From contig NZ_CANMFD010000009.1 in NCBI RefSeq assembly GCF_947496995.1, positions 36,399 to 100,398 of the forward strand: DNA of 64,000 nt, given 5' to 3'. The notes below the pieces were generated by a model. It was not told where the DNA came from, searched no databases, and saw only the letters and a program-made list of their open reading frames with translations. Source of the DNA: an uncultured Roseibium sp. (GTDB lineage: Bacteria > Pseudomonadota > Alphaproteobacteria > Rhizobiales > Stappiaceae). Shown piece after piece: positions 1 through 7,837 of the stretch (position 1 is the stretch's first letter; each line of letters opens with the position of its first letter). Made by a program: the position numbers and the translations under genes.

Positions 1-447
1 CATAGAGCTGTGGCCATCAACGAAGTCTCCCTGTTGCGGGAAACATCGCAGGCAGCGCGGCTGAGAATTTCGGTCGACGGCCGGGTCAGACTGGAGGAAC
101 TGGTCTGTGACGGCTGCATCGTGGCCACGCCGGCCGGAAGCACAGCCTATAACCTGTCCGCTCACGGTCCTATTCTGCCGGTCACGGCCAATCTCCTGGC
201 CCTGACGCCGATCAGCGCCTTCCGTCCGCGGCGCTGGCGCGGCGCTTTGCTGCCGAATCTGGCCAGGGTCGATATCGAAATCCTCGATCCGGCGAAACGG
301 CCCGTCAGCGCGTCCGCCGACCACAGGGAATTCCGGGACGTCGTTCATGTCGCGATCAAGGAATCCACCGAGCTTGAAGGGCTGATCATGTTCGATGCCG
401 ATCACGGCTGGGACGAACGCATCCAGACGGAAATGTTCCGCTATTGA
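1..447 (+). CDS. nadK: NAD kinase, C-terminal part (5' cut by window edge)
   Basis: ATP-dependent phosphorylation of NAD to NADP in the cytoplasm. The frame is open to base 1 (codons before the first GTG read HRA), so the gene starts outside the window. The visible part carries the conserved ISVDG stretch, the ATPAGSTAYNLSAHGPI signature of the NAD-binding pocket, and the FRPRRW segment typical of alphaproteobacterial NAD kinases. It ends with a DADHGWDERI tail. About 148 residues are visible out of roughly 255 expected. Family assignment is secure; nothing odd is seen in the visible part. Confidence 0.93.
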   Translation, partial: HRAVAINEVSLLRETSQAARLRISVDGRVRLEELVCDGCIVATPAGSTAYNLSAHGPILPVTANLLALTPISAFRPRRWRGALLPNLARVDIEILDPAKRPVSASADHREFRDVVHVAIKESTELEGLIMFDADHGWDERIQTEMFRY

Positions 448-510
448 GGGTGCCCCGCACCTGTGGGGGTCGACGGCATCGATAAAACGCTCACAGGCAA
501 GACCCTGTTA

Positions 511-528
511 AGTATGATTGACCATACT
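511..528. promoter_or_regulatory. Inverted repeat upstream of the HPt gene
   Basis: AGTATG and CATACT form perfect 6-base arms around a 6-base spacer, about 60 bases before the HPt start codon. It overlaps TTAA-N7-TGAC, a half match to the CtrA consensus. It may be an operator or a small hairpin; no regulator can be named. Confidence 0.3.
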
Positions 529-590
529 TGCGTTACCGGGAGCACGTCCCGCTCAATCCCTTGCAGCTGCAGACGAGGACAAAAGCTGAC

Positions 591-1109
591 ATGGCCGACA
601 CTGCCAAGGATCAGAATTACGAAATCCTGTCCCCCCCGAGCGATTTGCGCAGCAAGGTGCGTGAACTGACACCGCGGGAAGCCAGGAAATTCGATCCGGT
701 GAAGGCCGCCGAGGACGCGATGTACCGTCTCTCCCAGCATTTCGGAACCTGGATGGACAACGAAACCCTCGCCCTGACAGGCGCCTGGGAAGCCGTGCAA
801 GTCGAAGGCATGTCCGAAGAAACGCTGGGGACGCTGTTTCAGGCAGCGCACAATATCAAGGGTCAGGCTCTGACCCTCGGCTTTCCGCTGGTCGGCGAAG
901 CGGCTGCCAGCTTCTGCCATCTGATCGAGACCGTGCCCTCCCCCGCCGCCTTGCCGCTGGATCTGGCCGAACGCTATGTGGAAGCCATTCGCGCGATGGT
1001 CAAGGAAGGCGCAAAGGACGACGACAACACGACAGGCGTCCAGTTGCTGGAAACCCTGAAGACCGTTACCGGCGAGTTTCTGGAACAGTTTCCCGAAGAC
1101 CCCGAGTAA
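591..1109 (+). CDS. Hpt (histidine phosphotransfer) domain protein
   Basis: A 172-residue soluble protein with a C-terminal HPt four-helix domain. The phosphoacceptor motif is AAHNIKG with His87, followed by the usual LTLGF turn and a helix ending in FCHLIE. The N-terminal 40 residues are polar and probably disordered. The start at 591 is preferred over an upstream ATG at 528 because GAGGAC lies just ahead and the extra N-terminus looks untranslated. HPt proteins relay phosphate between hybrid kinases and response regulators. No kinase or receiver gene is adjacent, so this is an orphan and its partners cannot be deduced. It converges with the DUF2336 gene, with only 50 bases between the stops. 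Confidence 0.8.
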   Translation: MADTAKDQNYEILSPPSDLRSKVRELTPREARKFDPVKAAEDAMYRLSQHFGTWMDNETLALTGAWEAVQVEGMSEETLGTLFQAAHNIKGQALTLGFPLVGEAAASFCHLIETVPSPAALPLDLAERYVEAIRAMVKEGAKDDDNTTGVQLLETLKTVTGEFLEQFPEDPE

Positions 1110-1159
1110 ACTGTTTCCTGTCTGCAATCCTTAAAAACTGAATTTCTTAGCGGAGCCTG

Positions 1160-2314
1160 TCAGGCAGCCGCTGTCGCCAGCAGTCCGCCGTTCTTGAGCA
1201 GCAGGCGCGCCTCCAGCCGGGCGACGTCTATGGCGAAACGGCGGAGGAATGCGGTGACATCCTCATCGGCTCCAAGTGCCCCGTCCTGCATTTCCGCAAG
1301 CAGGGTCTCCGTCAGCATTCTGGCTTCGTCGAGCGCAAGATCGTAGGTGAAGTCGGCATCAGCCTGCCGGGCGATGTCGATGGCCAGCAGGAACGCCTGA
1401 TGCGCCCTGAGCGGCAGGCCGGCCTTGCGCAGCATTGCCTGCAGGGCCGAGCGCCGGACCGTTATCAGCAGACTGCACAGGCGCGGCAGCGGCACCTGGC
1501 CCAGATTGGCAAGAGCGGCGGCGAAGAACCGCAAGCGGCCGCAGCAGACCGCACGCAGCAGCAGGCGGGTTGTCAGCTTGCCTCTCAGCCGCAGATGTTC
1601 GACGAACTCGGACATGTCCTCCACGCTGGCTTCCAACGCCAGACGCAGCACAACCTTGTCTTCGGCGTCACTCAGGAATGTTTCTCTTTGATGTTCGGGC
1701 ACCCGTTCCAGGACGATCGGATGGTCGTCCAGGTTTTCGGCAAGCCGCATGAGCAATTCATAGCGGGTCGGCAGCGGCAGTTCCCGTGTCTTCAGGAGTT
1801 CGTCGCAAATGTCCGGGCGGTGTTCGAACCGTTGTGCCAGACGCAGCAGCGAGGATTGCAGAACCTGCGCGCTGGTGTTGCGCAGCAGCACCCGGCAGGC
1901 AACTTCATTGCCGACCTCGCAAATCGCAGCACAAATGGGCGCAGGCAGTCCGGCCCGCTCCGCAATGGCGCACTGCACGGCATCGCTGCCTTCTGCAAAC
2001 AGGTCGACCAGTTCCGCGTCGCTCAGGATCGGGGAGGATTTGAGAATCGGCACCGCGACTTCATCGACATCGCCCGCAAGGCAACGCACGACATGCGCCG
2101 GTGCATACGAACTGCTGGCGAGAACCTGCGCAATTGCCTTGCGCACGCCCCGGCTCGGGTCATCCAGAAGAATTGTCAAAGCCGCAACCATGCTGCTCCA
2201 GTCCCGGCTACCGGGTTCTGCTGCCAGACAGCGCTCCGCGAATTCCTGCGCGGCCTGGATATCCAGGGGGCACTCGTCGGTGTTATTCAGCTGTAGAATG
2301 TCGTGTACGGTCAT
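1160..2314 (-). CDS. DUF2336 family protein (HEAT-like repeats)
   Basis: A 384-residue cytoplasmic protein without signal peptide or membrane segment. It consists of repeated antiparallel helical pairs rich in Leu and Ala, for example around residues 50-180, resembling HEAT repeats. This matches DUF2336, a family found almost only in Alphaproteobacteria and often near cell-cycle or signalling genes. The molecular function is unknown; a scaffold or phosphotransfer partner role is an inference. A near-CtrA site (TTAA-N7-TTCA at 2366-2380) lies about 50 bases upstream of the start. It is transcribed towards the HPt gene. Confidence 0.75.
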   Translation of the reverse strand: MTVHDILQLNNTDECPLDIQAAQEFAERCLAAEPGSRDWSSMVAALTILLDDPSRGVRKAIAQVLASSSYAPAHVVRCLAGDVDEVAVPILKSSPILSDAELVDLFAEGSDAVQCAIAERAGLPAPICAAICEVGNEVACRVLLRNTSAQVLQSSLLRLAQRFEHRPDICDELLKTRELPLPTRYELLMRLAENLDDHPIVLERVPEHQRETFLSDAEDKVVLRLALEASVEDMSEFVEHLRLRGKLTTRLLLRAVCCGRLRFFAAALANLGQVPLPRLCSLLITVRRSALQAMLRKAGLPLRAHQAFLLAIDIARQADADFTYDLALDEARMLTETLLAEMQDGALGADEDVTAFLRRFAIDVARLEARLLLKNGGLLATAAA

Positions 2315-2415
2315 GGCGGTAAAACAATCTTCCCAAGTGTCGGATGTTATCCTGACATCAAAGGCTTAACGATCGGTTCACCATAATTTTCACAAGGGTG
2401 GCCGGATCCCGGCGA

Positions 2416-3726
2416 TCAGGCCGGCGGCAGCAGATCCTTCTGTTCCTCTTCCGCCTTCAGGCGCAAGAACCGCGTGAGATCCAGCGGGCCACCCTGATCG
2501 GCCAAAGCCAGCTCCTGGGCTGCAACCTGGTTGGAAGCACCGGTCATCCCGCTGAAGAGCGCCACTTCCTCTACAGCCGCGAAAGCCGAAGCAAACCGGG
2601 GATTGACGCCGGCCTGGGTTGAGGCGTCGTCATTGCGAAAGAGCGCCTCGAACGGATTGACGGTCTCGGTCGCCTGGAATGCCGACAGCACACGCGTTGT
2701 GGCTCCATCCACGTCGCCTCCGTTTATAGACGCATCAGCAGGGCCCTGAGGCGAGCCGCCGCCGGGAGTTGCCGCAACCCGTTCCTCCTGAAGGAAAACA
2801 GCGCTTGCAGCCGGGCCCGCGGACCGGCCTGAGCGGGTGTCGGGAAGGTCAAGACGCGCCCGTGCGAATTCCGGCGAGTTTCCGGCCGAAAACGCAAGTG
2901 CGGCGCCGTTCGCCGCGGCCATCTCCACGGCGGTGGACGGCTTGGAGCGCATGGCGAAAGCAGCTGCCGGATCGCCGGCCAGATGATCGAAAGAACTCGG
3001 GTCGAGACCCGGTACACCGCCGTCCGGTTTGGCGTTCGGCAGGGCAGCCACGCTGGTGAGCGCCCCGGAAGTCCGCAGGTTCTTCTTGCCGCTGACTTCC
3101 GCGATCATTGTCACCGCATCATGCTTTGAGACAATGACTTCATAGACCTCCTGCATCGACCGGGCGGTGCCGTTGCGATTGTAGAAGATCGGTTTATTCG
3201 CTCTCGCCTGAGCGGAAAACACGCTGTCAGCCCGCATGTCCGGCTTGGCTGCCGTGGTTTCAATCAGCTTGCTGGCGCCGTGCGCCCCGAGGAAATGCGC
3301 CATGTAGAGCTCGCCATCCGTCGGATCGCGGCCGATTCTGCGCTCAAGATAACTGGCGTTCTTCTGTGTCAGTGCGCCCGCCATCATCGACGAGATTTCA
3401 GGATCCTTGCGCAGATCGAGAATCTCTCGCCGCATCTGGGGATCGCTTACGTAAAACTTGCCGTTTTTGCCCTGTTTGATCTGATCGGAGTATTTATCCA
3501 GGCCGTACTTCGGCCCCGCTTCCTTCATTGTTTCCAGCCAGGTCGATTCAATGAACTGGAACAGCCCGGTCGCGCTCGAGGTTTTCGCCTTAGCCGCAGG
3601 ATTGAACGAGGATTCCCGTGCAGCGGTTTTCACCAGGTAGTCGAATGACGTACCTGTTGAACTACTCGCAGACTGAAACGCTAGCTCGATCCGAGACGCG
3701 ATCGAGGTGGTGTCAGCGATAAGCAT
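2416..3726 (-). CDS. Lytic transglycosylase (SLT domain) protein
   Basis: A peptidoglycan-cleaving lytic transglycosylase of 436 residues. The SLT core occupies roughly residues 25-200: the catalytic Glu38 lies in AARESSFNP, followed by SATGLFQFIESTW and later AHFLGAHGA. The remainder is low-complexity and Ala/Pro-rich. No clear N-terminal signal peptide is seen, which in alphaproteobacteria is common for transglycosylases exported with flagellar or other appendage machinery; that role is only inference. A perfect CtrA box (3797-3811) lies about 70 bases upstream, suggesting cell-cycle control. The monocistronic position and catalytic motif make the enzymatic call solid, while substrate timing is open. 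Confidence 0.85.
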   Translation of the reverse strand: MLIADTTSIASRIELAFQSASSSTGTSFDYLVKTAARESSFNPAAKAKTSSATGLFQFIESTWLETMKEAGPKYGLDKYSDQIKQGKNGKFYVSDPQMRREILDLRKDPEISSMMAGALTQKNASYLERRIGRDPTDGELYMAHFLGAHGASKLIETTAAKPDMRADSVFSAQARANKPIFYNRNGTARSMQEVYEVIVSKHDAVTMIAEVSGKKNLRTSGALTSVAALPNAKPDGGVPGLDPSSFDHLAGDPAAAFAMRSKPSTAVEMAAANGAALAFSAGNSPEFARARLDLPDTRSGRSAGPAASAVFLQEERVAATPGGGSPQGPADASINGGDVDGATTRVLSAFQATETVNPFEALFRNDDASTQAGVNPRFASAFAAVEEVALFSGMTGASNQVAAQELALADQGGPLDLTRFLRLKAEEEQKDLLPPA

Positions 3727-4008
3727 GACCCTGTCTCCTCGACGGAACTTAAATTATGACTTCGTTAACCTTAGTGCTCACTTCACGCCCAAAAGGTTAA
3801 CAATACCTTAACAACACACAGGTGATGGGAGTGGCAACTACAGGCGTTTCGTTTTTACTTCCGCCTGCGAAGTTCTACGCATGTGAACCGCCGGATTTGT
3901 GGACATCTAAAGACCATCCGGACTTTTTCTTTGGAAAAAACAACACCAAAAAAATCTACTGGGAACACGAATTACCGTTGATTCCGGTGAGTCGGCAACC
4001 CCTGATGA
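3727..4008. other. Gene-free stretch upstream of the transglycosylase
   Basis: AT-richer than its neighbours and holding several TTAA half sites plus one perfect CtrA box. A 105-codon plus-strand frame (3822-4139) overlaps the flavin reductase end and both terminators, has no recognisable domain and is not called as a gene. Confidence 0.5.
3797..3811. promoter_or_regulatory. Perfect CtrA-type box (TTAA-N7-TTAA)
   Basis: TTAA at 3797-3800, spacer CAATACC, TTAA at 3808-3811 followed by C. This matches the full CtrA binding consensus known from Caulobacter and relatives. It lies about 70 bases upstream of the transglycosylase start, with another TTAACC half site nearer the gene. Confidence 0.6.
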
Positions 4009-4040
4009 AAAAAGACGCCGACATTTGCAGCGTCTTTTTC
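4009..4040. terminator. Bidirectional rho-independent terminator
   Basis: AAAAAGACGC (4009-4018) and GCGTCTTTTT (4030-4039) are perfect 10-base arms around an 11-base loop. T-runs are present on both strands, so it can end the flavin reductase operon (minus) and any plus-strand transcript. Confidence 0.75.
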
Positions 4041-4078
4041 AGGTCAAAATGCGCGGAGCTGCGGGTCACCAAAGGTGG

Positions 4079-4100
4079 AAACCCGCGTCAGCGGGTTTTT
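4079..4100 (+). terminator. Rho-independent terminator
   Basis: AAACCCGC (4079-4086), loop GTCA, GCGGGTTT (4091-4098) then TT. It has a classic plus-strand terminator shape directly abutting the flavin reductase stop codon. With the hairpin at 4009 it forms a double terminator. Confidence 0.65.
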
Positions 4101-4101
4101 C

Positions 4102-4704
4102 TCATGTCTGGGGCCGGCCCATCTGAAAGACTTCGGTAATGACCGCGTAGTCCATGTACCCGAGGCGCGACAGCGGCTTGTAGCGGGTGACGTCGACACG
4201 GCCATCGACGATCACGTTGTCATCGATGTGAACGCCAACGACCTGTCCCATGACCATGTAGCTGTCGGTTTCCGCACCGTCGAGGCCCTTCAGATGCAAT
4301 GTCTGCAGATGCTTGCATTCGAGCGCCGTCACAGCTTTCGCCACCCGGGGAGCCTTGATCATCCTGGAGGGCGCCATTTCCAGACCGGACAGGCCGAATT
4401 CCGAAGTTTCATGCGGCACGGCGGCGGACGACACGTTCATCTCGTCCTTCAGGTCCCAGCTCGCCATGTTGCAAACGAATTCACCGGTCGCGTCGACATT
4501 CGCGACGCTGTCCTTGTAGCCGGTGGAGGAAAACACAACGATCGGCGGCCGGTCGCAGACACAATTGAAAAAGCTGTACGGTGCCAGATTGGACCGTCCT
4601 TCCTTGTCCAGCGTCGAAATCCAGCCGATCGGCCGCGGAGCGACAATCGCCTTGAACGGATTGTGGGGAAGGCCGTGATCGTTCTTTTCCGTTTCGTAAA
4701 ACAT
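4102..4704 (-). CDS. Flavin reductase family protein (FMN-binding split barrel)
   Basis: A 200-residue cytoplasmic protein of the flavin reductase-like/DIM6-NTAB split-barrel family. These proteins bind FMN and reduce it with NAD(P)H or act as flavoprotein oxidoreductases. Visible signatures are IVAPRPIGWISTLD, NLAPYSFFN and the PPIVVFSS strand that frame the FMN phosphate site, and EFVCNMAS further on. It starts 3 bases after the stop of the upstream nitroreductase, so the two are co-transcribed and probably share flavin chemistry. Substrate cannot be read from the sequence. Confidence 0.85.
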   Translation of the reverse strand: MFYETEKNDHGLPHNPFKAIVAPRPIGWISTLDKEGRSNLAPYSFFNCVCDRPPIVVFSSTGYKDSVANVDATGEFVCNMASWDLKDEMNVSSAAVPHETSEFGLSGLEMAPSRMIKAPRVAKAVTALECKHLQTLHLKGLDGAETDSYMVMGQVVGVHIDDNVIVDGRVDVTRYKPLSRLGYMDYAVITEVFQMGRPQT

Positions 4705-4707
4705 GGG

Positions 4708-5304
4708 CTACTCAGGCTCCGTCCAGTTGGTGATCAAATCAGAAAGTTCCGGGCGCGGCCGCTCGAAAGGCGGCTGGGTTGCCGTGCCGATCTGAACGAA
4801 CCCGGCAAAACGTTCGCCGTCGCGGGCGCCGAGATAGCGGGCGGCTTCCTCGTCGAGGCAGTACCATTCGCTCAGCCATTGCGACACAAAGCCGGACGCG
4901 GCCGCAGCCGTCACCAGGTTCATGCACACGGCACCCGCCGAAAGTTGCTGTTCCCAAACGGGTATCTTCGGGTGTTCCGCAGCCGTGCTCAGGACGCCGA
5001 CCACAAGCGGCGCTCTGGTAAAACGGGTCAGTTCCTTCTCGCACTGGTCCTCATCGAGCGGACCGTTCCTGCGCTTGCAAAGCTCCGCGAGCCAGACACC
5101 GATGCGCTTTCCCTGCTCCGGCCGGTACAGCACGAAGCGCCAGGGCGTCAGCTTGCCGTGATCGGGCACGCGCGCAGCAATGGTCAGGATGTCCTTGATC
5201 TGCGTCTCGTCCGGTCCCGGGCCTGTCATGGTGACCGAGGGATGGGAGCGCCGTTTTCTCAGGAATTCAAGGGTCTCCGGAGAACCGGAATGAAAACTCG
5301 CCAT
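4708..5304 (-). CDS. Nitroreductase family protein
   Basis: A 198-residue FMN-dependent nitroreductase of the YdjA-like short subgroup, acting as a cytoplasmic NAD(P)H oxidoreductase. Family marks are FLRKRRSHP near the N-terminus (FMN phosphate binding), AARVPDHGKLTPWRF, and QLSAGAVCMNLVTAA followed by GFVSQWLS. The start at 5304 is chosen because a GGACAGGATA stretch precedes it. The longer frame from 5370 would begin inside a palindrome that looks regulatory. It is the first gene of a two-gene operon with the flavin reductase. Natural substrate unknown. Confidence 0.83.
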   Translation of the reverse strand: MASFHSGSPETLEFLRKRRSHPSVTMTGPGPDETQIKDILTIAARVPDHGKLTPWRFVLYRPEQGKRIGVWLAELCKRRNGPLDEDQCEKELTRFTRAPLVVGVLSTAAEHPKIPVWEQQLSAGAVCMNLVTAAAASGFVSQWLSEWYCLDEEAARYLGARDGERFAGFVQIGTATQPPFERPRPELSDLITNWTEPE

Positions 5305-5627
5305 GAAGGTATCCTGTCCAGATAGTCGCGTTTGAAACCATCCCCCTATTCGATTGACCATATTTGTCAACTTCTACCGGCGACACGACGGGAGGTTTGG
5401 GGTCCTTGCACACGTTGCTTCGTTCAACTGCGGCAACAGACGGTTGAGGCGTCGGAATTGACGGTACGCTTTTCATAAAGGCAGGAATATAGGTCATATT
5501 CCGCGGAGACTGGGCGTTATCCTCCCATGGTCTTGAATTTGCCCGATTTTCAGTCCCAATAAAGAAAAACGGCATTCGACTCAAAAGACGGGTTTTCCTG
5601 TCGGGGAAAAATGATAATGAAGTGGGC
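5305..5627. other. Divergent intergenic region
   Basis: Lies between the nitroreductase operon (minus) and the exported protein gene (plus). Apart from the palindrome at 5354-5370, no gene or strong secondary structure is seen. It must hold the promoters of both units. Confidence 0.5.
5354..5370. promoter_or_regulatory. Palindrome upstream of the nitroreductase operon
   Basis: TTGAC and GTCAA are perfect 5-base arms around CATATTT, about 50 bases before the chosen start. The geometry (N7) differs from an FNR box (TTGAT-N4-ATCAA). It is a candidate operator for an unlinked redox or HTH regulator. Confidence 0.4.
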
Positions 5628-6734
5628 ATGTTGAACGCAGGATTTGTTTCGGGCCGGACGGTTTTCTCAAGTCGCATCATCAGAAGTGTATCGCTTCCGC
5701 TGATGCTCTTTGCATGCCTGCTGTCCGTCGGTTGCCTGACAGCCCGGGCGCAATCCTTGCCGCTGCCACTTCCCCCCGCAGTCAAGCCTGATCCGAATGC
5801 CCCCTCCTCCGCCTCACCCGAGGAGCCGATCATCAATCTGCTCGACCGGGAACCTGAGCCGCTCTTTTCCGATACATTGGTCCCCTATGCTCCCGCACGC
5901 TCCGCCACGACGGGCATCGCCGAGGGTCTGGACCAGGGCGCCCTCTATCTGATGGCGAAACTCACGCCGGACAGCCCCCCTCTGAATGACGGCCTGATCT
6001 GGCGCATCTACTCCGAGACAACGAATACCGACGGCCGGCTTCAGCTGGTGGCCACCTCCCAGGGCGGCGACGCGGATTTCCGCCTGGACCCGGGCACCTA
6101 CCTTGTCCACACCGCCTACGGTTTTGCCCAGGCAACCAACCGGATTGTCATCGGCAAGGAGGTCCAGTCGAAGATGCTGACCCTCAATGCCGGCGGCATC
6201 AAGTTCGGCGCGGCGCTCAAGGATGGCGAGGATCTCGACGACCGGATCGTCTCCTTCGACGTCTACGGCAGGGAATTTGACGAGCGCGGCGAACGCGACC
6301 TGATTGCCAGCAATGTCAAACCCGGCTCCATCGTCCGGCTTTCCGCCGACACCTATCATGTAGTCAGCCGCTACGGCGATGTGAACGCCGTCATACGTGC
6401 CGACATTCAGGTGCTCCCGGGCAAGCTCACCGAAGCGACCATATTCCACAAGGCCGCGGACATTACCCTGAAGCTGGTCAATGAACGCGGCGGGGAAGCC
6501 ATCGCCAACACCACCTGGTCCGTGCTCAGCCCCGGAGGCGATATCGTGGTGGAAGCCACCGGCGCCTTCCCGGATTTCGTGCTGGCAGAAGGGGAATACG
6601 AAGCGATTGCCCGCAATAACGGCCGCACCTATCTGCATACTTTCGAAGTCTTGCCCGGAGAAGACCGCGAAGTGGAAGTGGTCACCAGCATGGCCGAACT
6701 GGCAGGTCAGCAAGAGACAGTGTCAAGCAACTGA
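5628..6734 (+). CDS. Exported protein of unknown function
   Basis: About 368 residues. The N-terminus carries a signal peptide: basic RTVFSSRIIRS, a hydrophobic stretch PLMLFACLLSVG, then a likely ARA cleavage site before QSLPLPLPP. A Pro-rich linker (about residues 45-70) follows. The body contains three similar beta-rich modules, each with a GTYxVxxxYG-like turn (DPGTYLVHTAYG, SADTYHVVSRYG, AEGEYEAIARNNG), resembling carboxypeptidase-regulatory-like folds. It is conserved in appearance but not recognised as a named family. The start at 5628 (ATG) is as plausible as the GTG six bases upstream. Periplasmic or envelope localisation is inferred from the signal peptide. Confidence 0.65.
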   Translation: MLNAGFVSGRTVFSSRIIRSVSLPLMLFACLLSVGCLTARAQSLPLPLPPAVKPDPNAPSSASPEEPIINLLDREPEPLFSDTLVPYAPARSATTGIAEGLDQGALYLMAKLTPDSPPLNDGLIWRIYSETTNTDGRLQLVATSQGGDADFRLDPGTYLVHTAYGFAQATNRIVIGKEVQSKMLTLNAGGIKFGAALKDGEDLDDRIVSFDVYGREFDERGERDLIASNVKPGSIVRLSADTYHVVSRYGDVNAVIRADIQVLPGKLTEATIFHKAADITLKLVNERGGEAIANTTWSVLSPGGDIVVEATGAFPDFVLAEGEYEAIARNNGRTYLHTFEVLPGEDREVEVVTSMAELAGQQETVSSN

Positions 6735-6754
6735 CCGATTGACCGCTGCTGCGA

Positions 6755-6774
6755 AGGCCCCGTCGTACGGGCCT
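6755..6774. terminator. Possible terminator hairpin
   Basis: AGGCCC (6755-6760) and GGGCCT (6769-6774) pair between two convergent genes. There is no T-run, so a rho-independent role is weak. Confidence 0.35.
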
Positions 6775-6808
6775 CTATCCAAATTTCATCTTTTTCGGAA
6801 AAATTGCC

Positions 6809-7657
6809 TTACAGGCGTCGTGCAAGCACACGGTCGGTCTTTATCGCCGGCGCCATTTCCATGACCTTGGTCTGGAGGAAATCCATGATTTCCTTCTGGT
6901 CCGCGAAGCCGGAAAGAGTTTCGAACGGTATCGGCTGGCCCGCACGCGCGGTCATCACCGATCCGATGATGCGGCGGAATTCGCGCACCAGCAACGACAG
7001 GCGCAAGGTCAGCGAATATTTGCTCACCAGATGGAACAGCCAGGAATTCTGGCCATCGAAATAAAGCGGCAGAACCGTCGCCCTGGAGGAACGGATCATC
7101 TTCGCCGTGAAGGTCTTCCACGGCAGCTCCTGCGCGCGGCCGAAGGGCTTGGCGGCGGTTGCGACCCCGCCACCTGGAAACACGATGATCGTCGTGCCTT
7201 CCTGGAGCAGGCGAAGCGCCTCCTTGCGGGTCTGCATGTTGGTCTTCAAGGCTTCCTTGGTTTCCTCGAAATCCACCGGAAGAGAAAACGGCCGGACCTC
7301 CGGGACCTTGAGAAGCTCGTTGTTGATCAGGATCTTGAACGGCCGGTCCAGTTTCTCGGCAAGCGCCAGGATCGCAAGGCCGTCGCCGATGCCGTAGGGA
7401 TGGTTGGCGATCAGCACCAGCGGGCCCTCCGGCAGGTTCTGCGGCGGCCACTCGCCGTCGGCGACGGACACATTCAGGTTGATCAGCCCGAGCAGATCGT
7501 TCCAGATATATTCCGACGTGCCGACCATGGTGTCTTTCCAGACATCATAGAGATCGAGGAGCTTCCGACGGCCGGAAAGGCCTTCAATCGCGCGAATGGT
7601 CCAACGCTTGAGCGGCGGCTGTTCCGGATTGGCATAACTGAATTCGGTCTGGTGCAC
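6809..7657 (-). CDS. Lysophospholipid acyltransferase family protein (PlsC-like)
   Basis: A 282-residue acyltransferase that probably transfers fatty acyl groups to a lysophospholipid or related acceptor at the inner membrane. Motif I reads NHPYGIGD, an HX5D spacing rather than the HX4D of classical PlsC; this longer form is typical of the branch often annotated as hemolysin-like or linked to ornithine lipids. The motif III equivalent is TTIIVFPGGGV. No strong N-terminal transmembrane helix is evident. It stands alone between convergent and same-strand genes, so the acceptor cannot be assigned from context. Confidence 0.78.
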   Translation of the reverse strand: MHQTEFSYANPEQPPLKRWTIRAIEGLSGRRKLLDLYDVWKDTMVGTSEYIWNDLLGLINLNVSVADGEWPPQNLPEGPLVLIANHPYGIGDGLAILALAEKLDRPFKILINNELLKVPEVRPFSLPVDFEETKEALKTNMQTRKEALRLLQEGTTIIVFPGGGVATAAKPFGRAQELPWKTFTAKMIRSSRATVLPLYFDGQNSWLFHLVSKYSLTLRLSLLVREFRRIIGSVMTARAGQPIPFETLSGFADQKEIMDFLQTKVMEMAPAIKTDRVLARRL

Positions 7658-7772
7658 GGCGGTCGTCTTGAATCTGATCTTGCTCTGGCAAATTTGGAAC
7701 CCAATACCAGATGCAGTGTATCATGAATATGACGGCCGACCATCGAAGTTCGGCCTGTGTTCATCCGGAGAC

Positions 7773-7798
7773 GGAATGCCCTCGTGAAAGGGCATTCC
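7773..7798 (-). terminator. Hairpin downstream of thrS
   Basis: GGAATGCCCT (7773-7782) pairs perfectly with AGGGCATTCC (7789-7798) around a 6-base loop, 40 bases after the thrS stop. The T-run is missing. Confidence 0.5.
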
Positions 7799-7837
7799 GC
7801 AAGTTGACTGTTTTCCCGCGAGCCGGGAAAGAAAAGC

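Noticed and set aside
1400..2296. A 298-codon frame opposite the DUF2336 gene
   Set aside because: Low-complexity Gln/Arg-rich translation typical of a shadow frame.
3822..4139. A 105-codon plus-strand frame
   Set aside because: Runs through two terminators into the flavin reductase gene; no domain, weak start context.
5354..5370. FNR box upstream of the nitroreductase
   Set aside because: Arms are TTGAC/GTCAA with a 7-base spacer, not TTGAT-N4-ATCAA.
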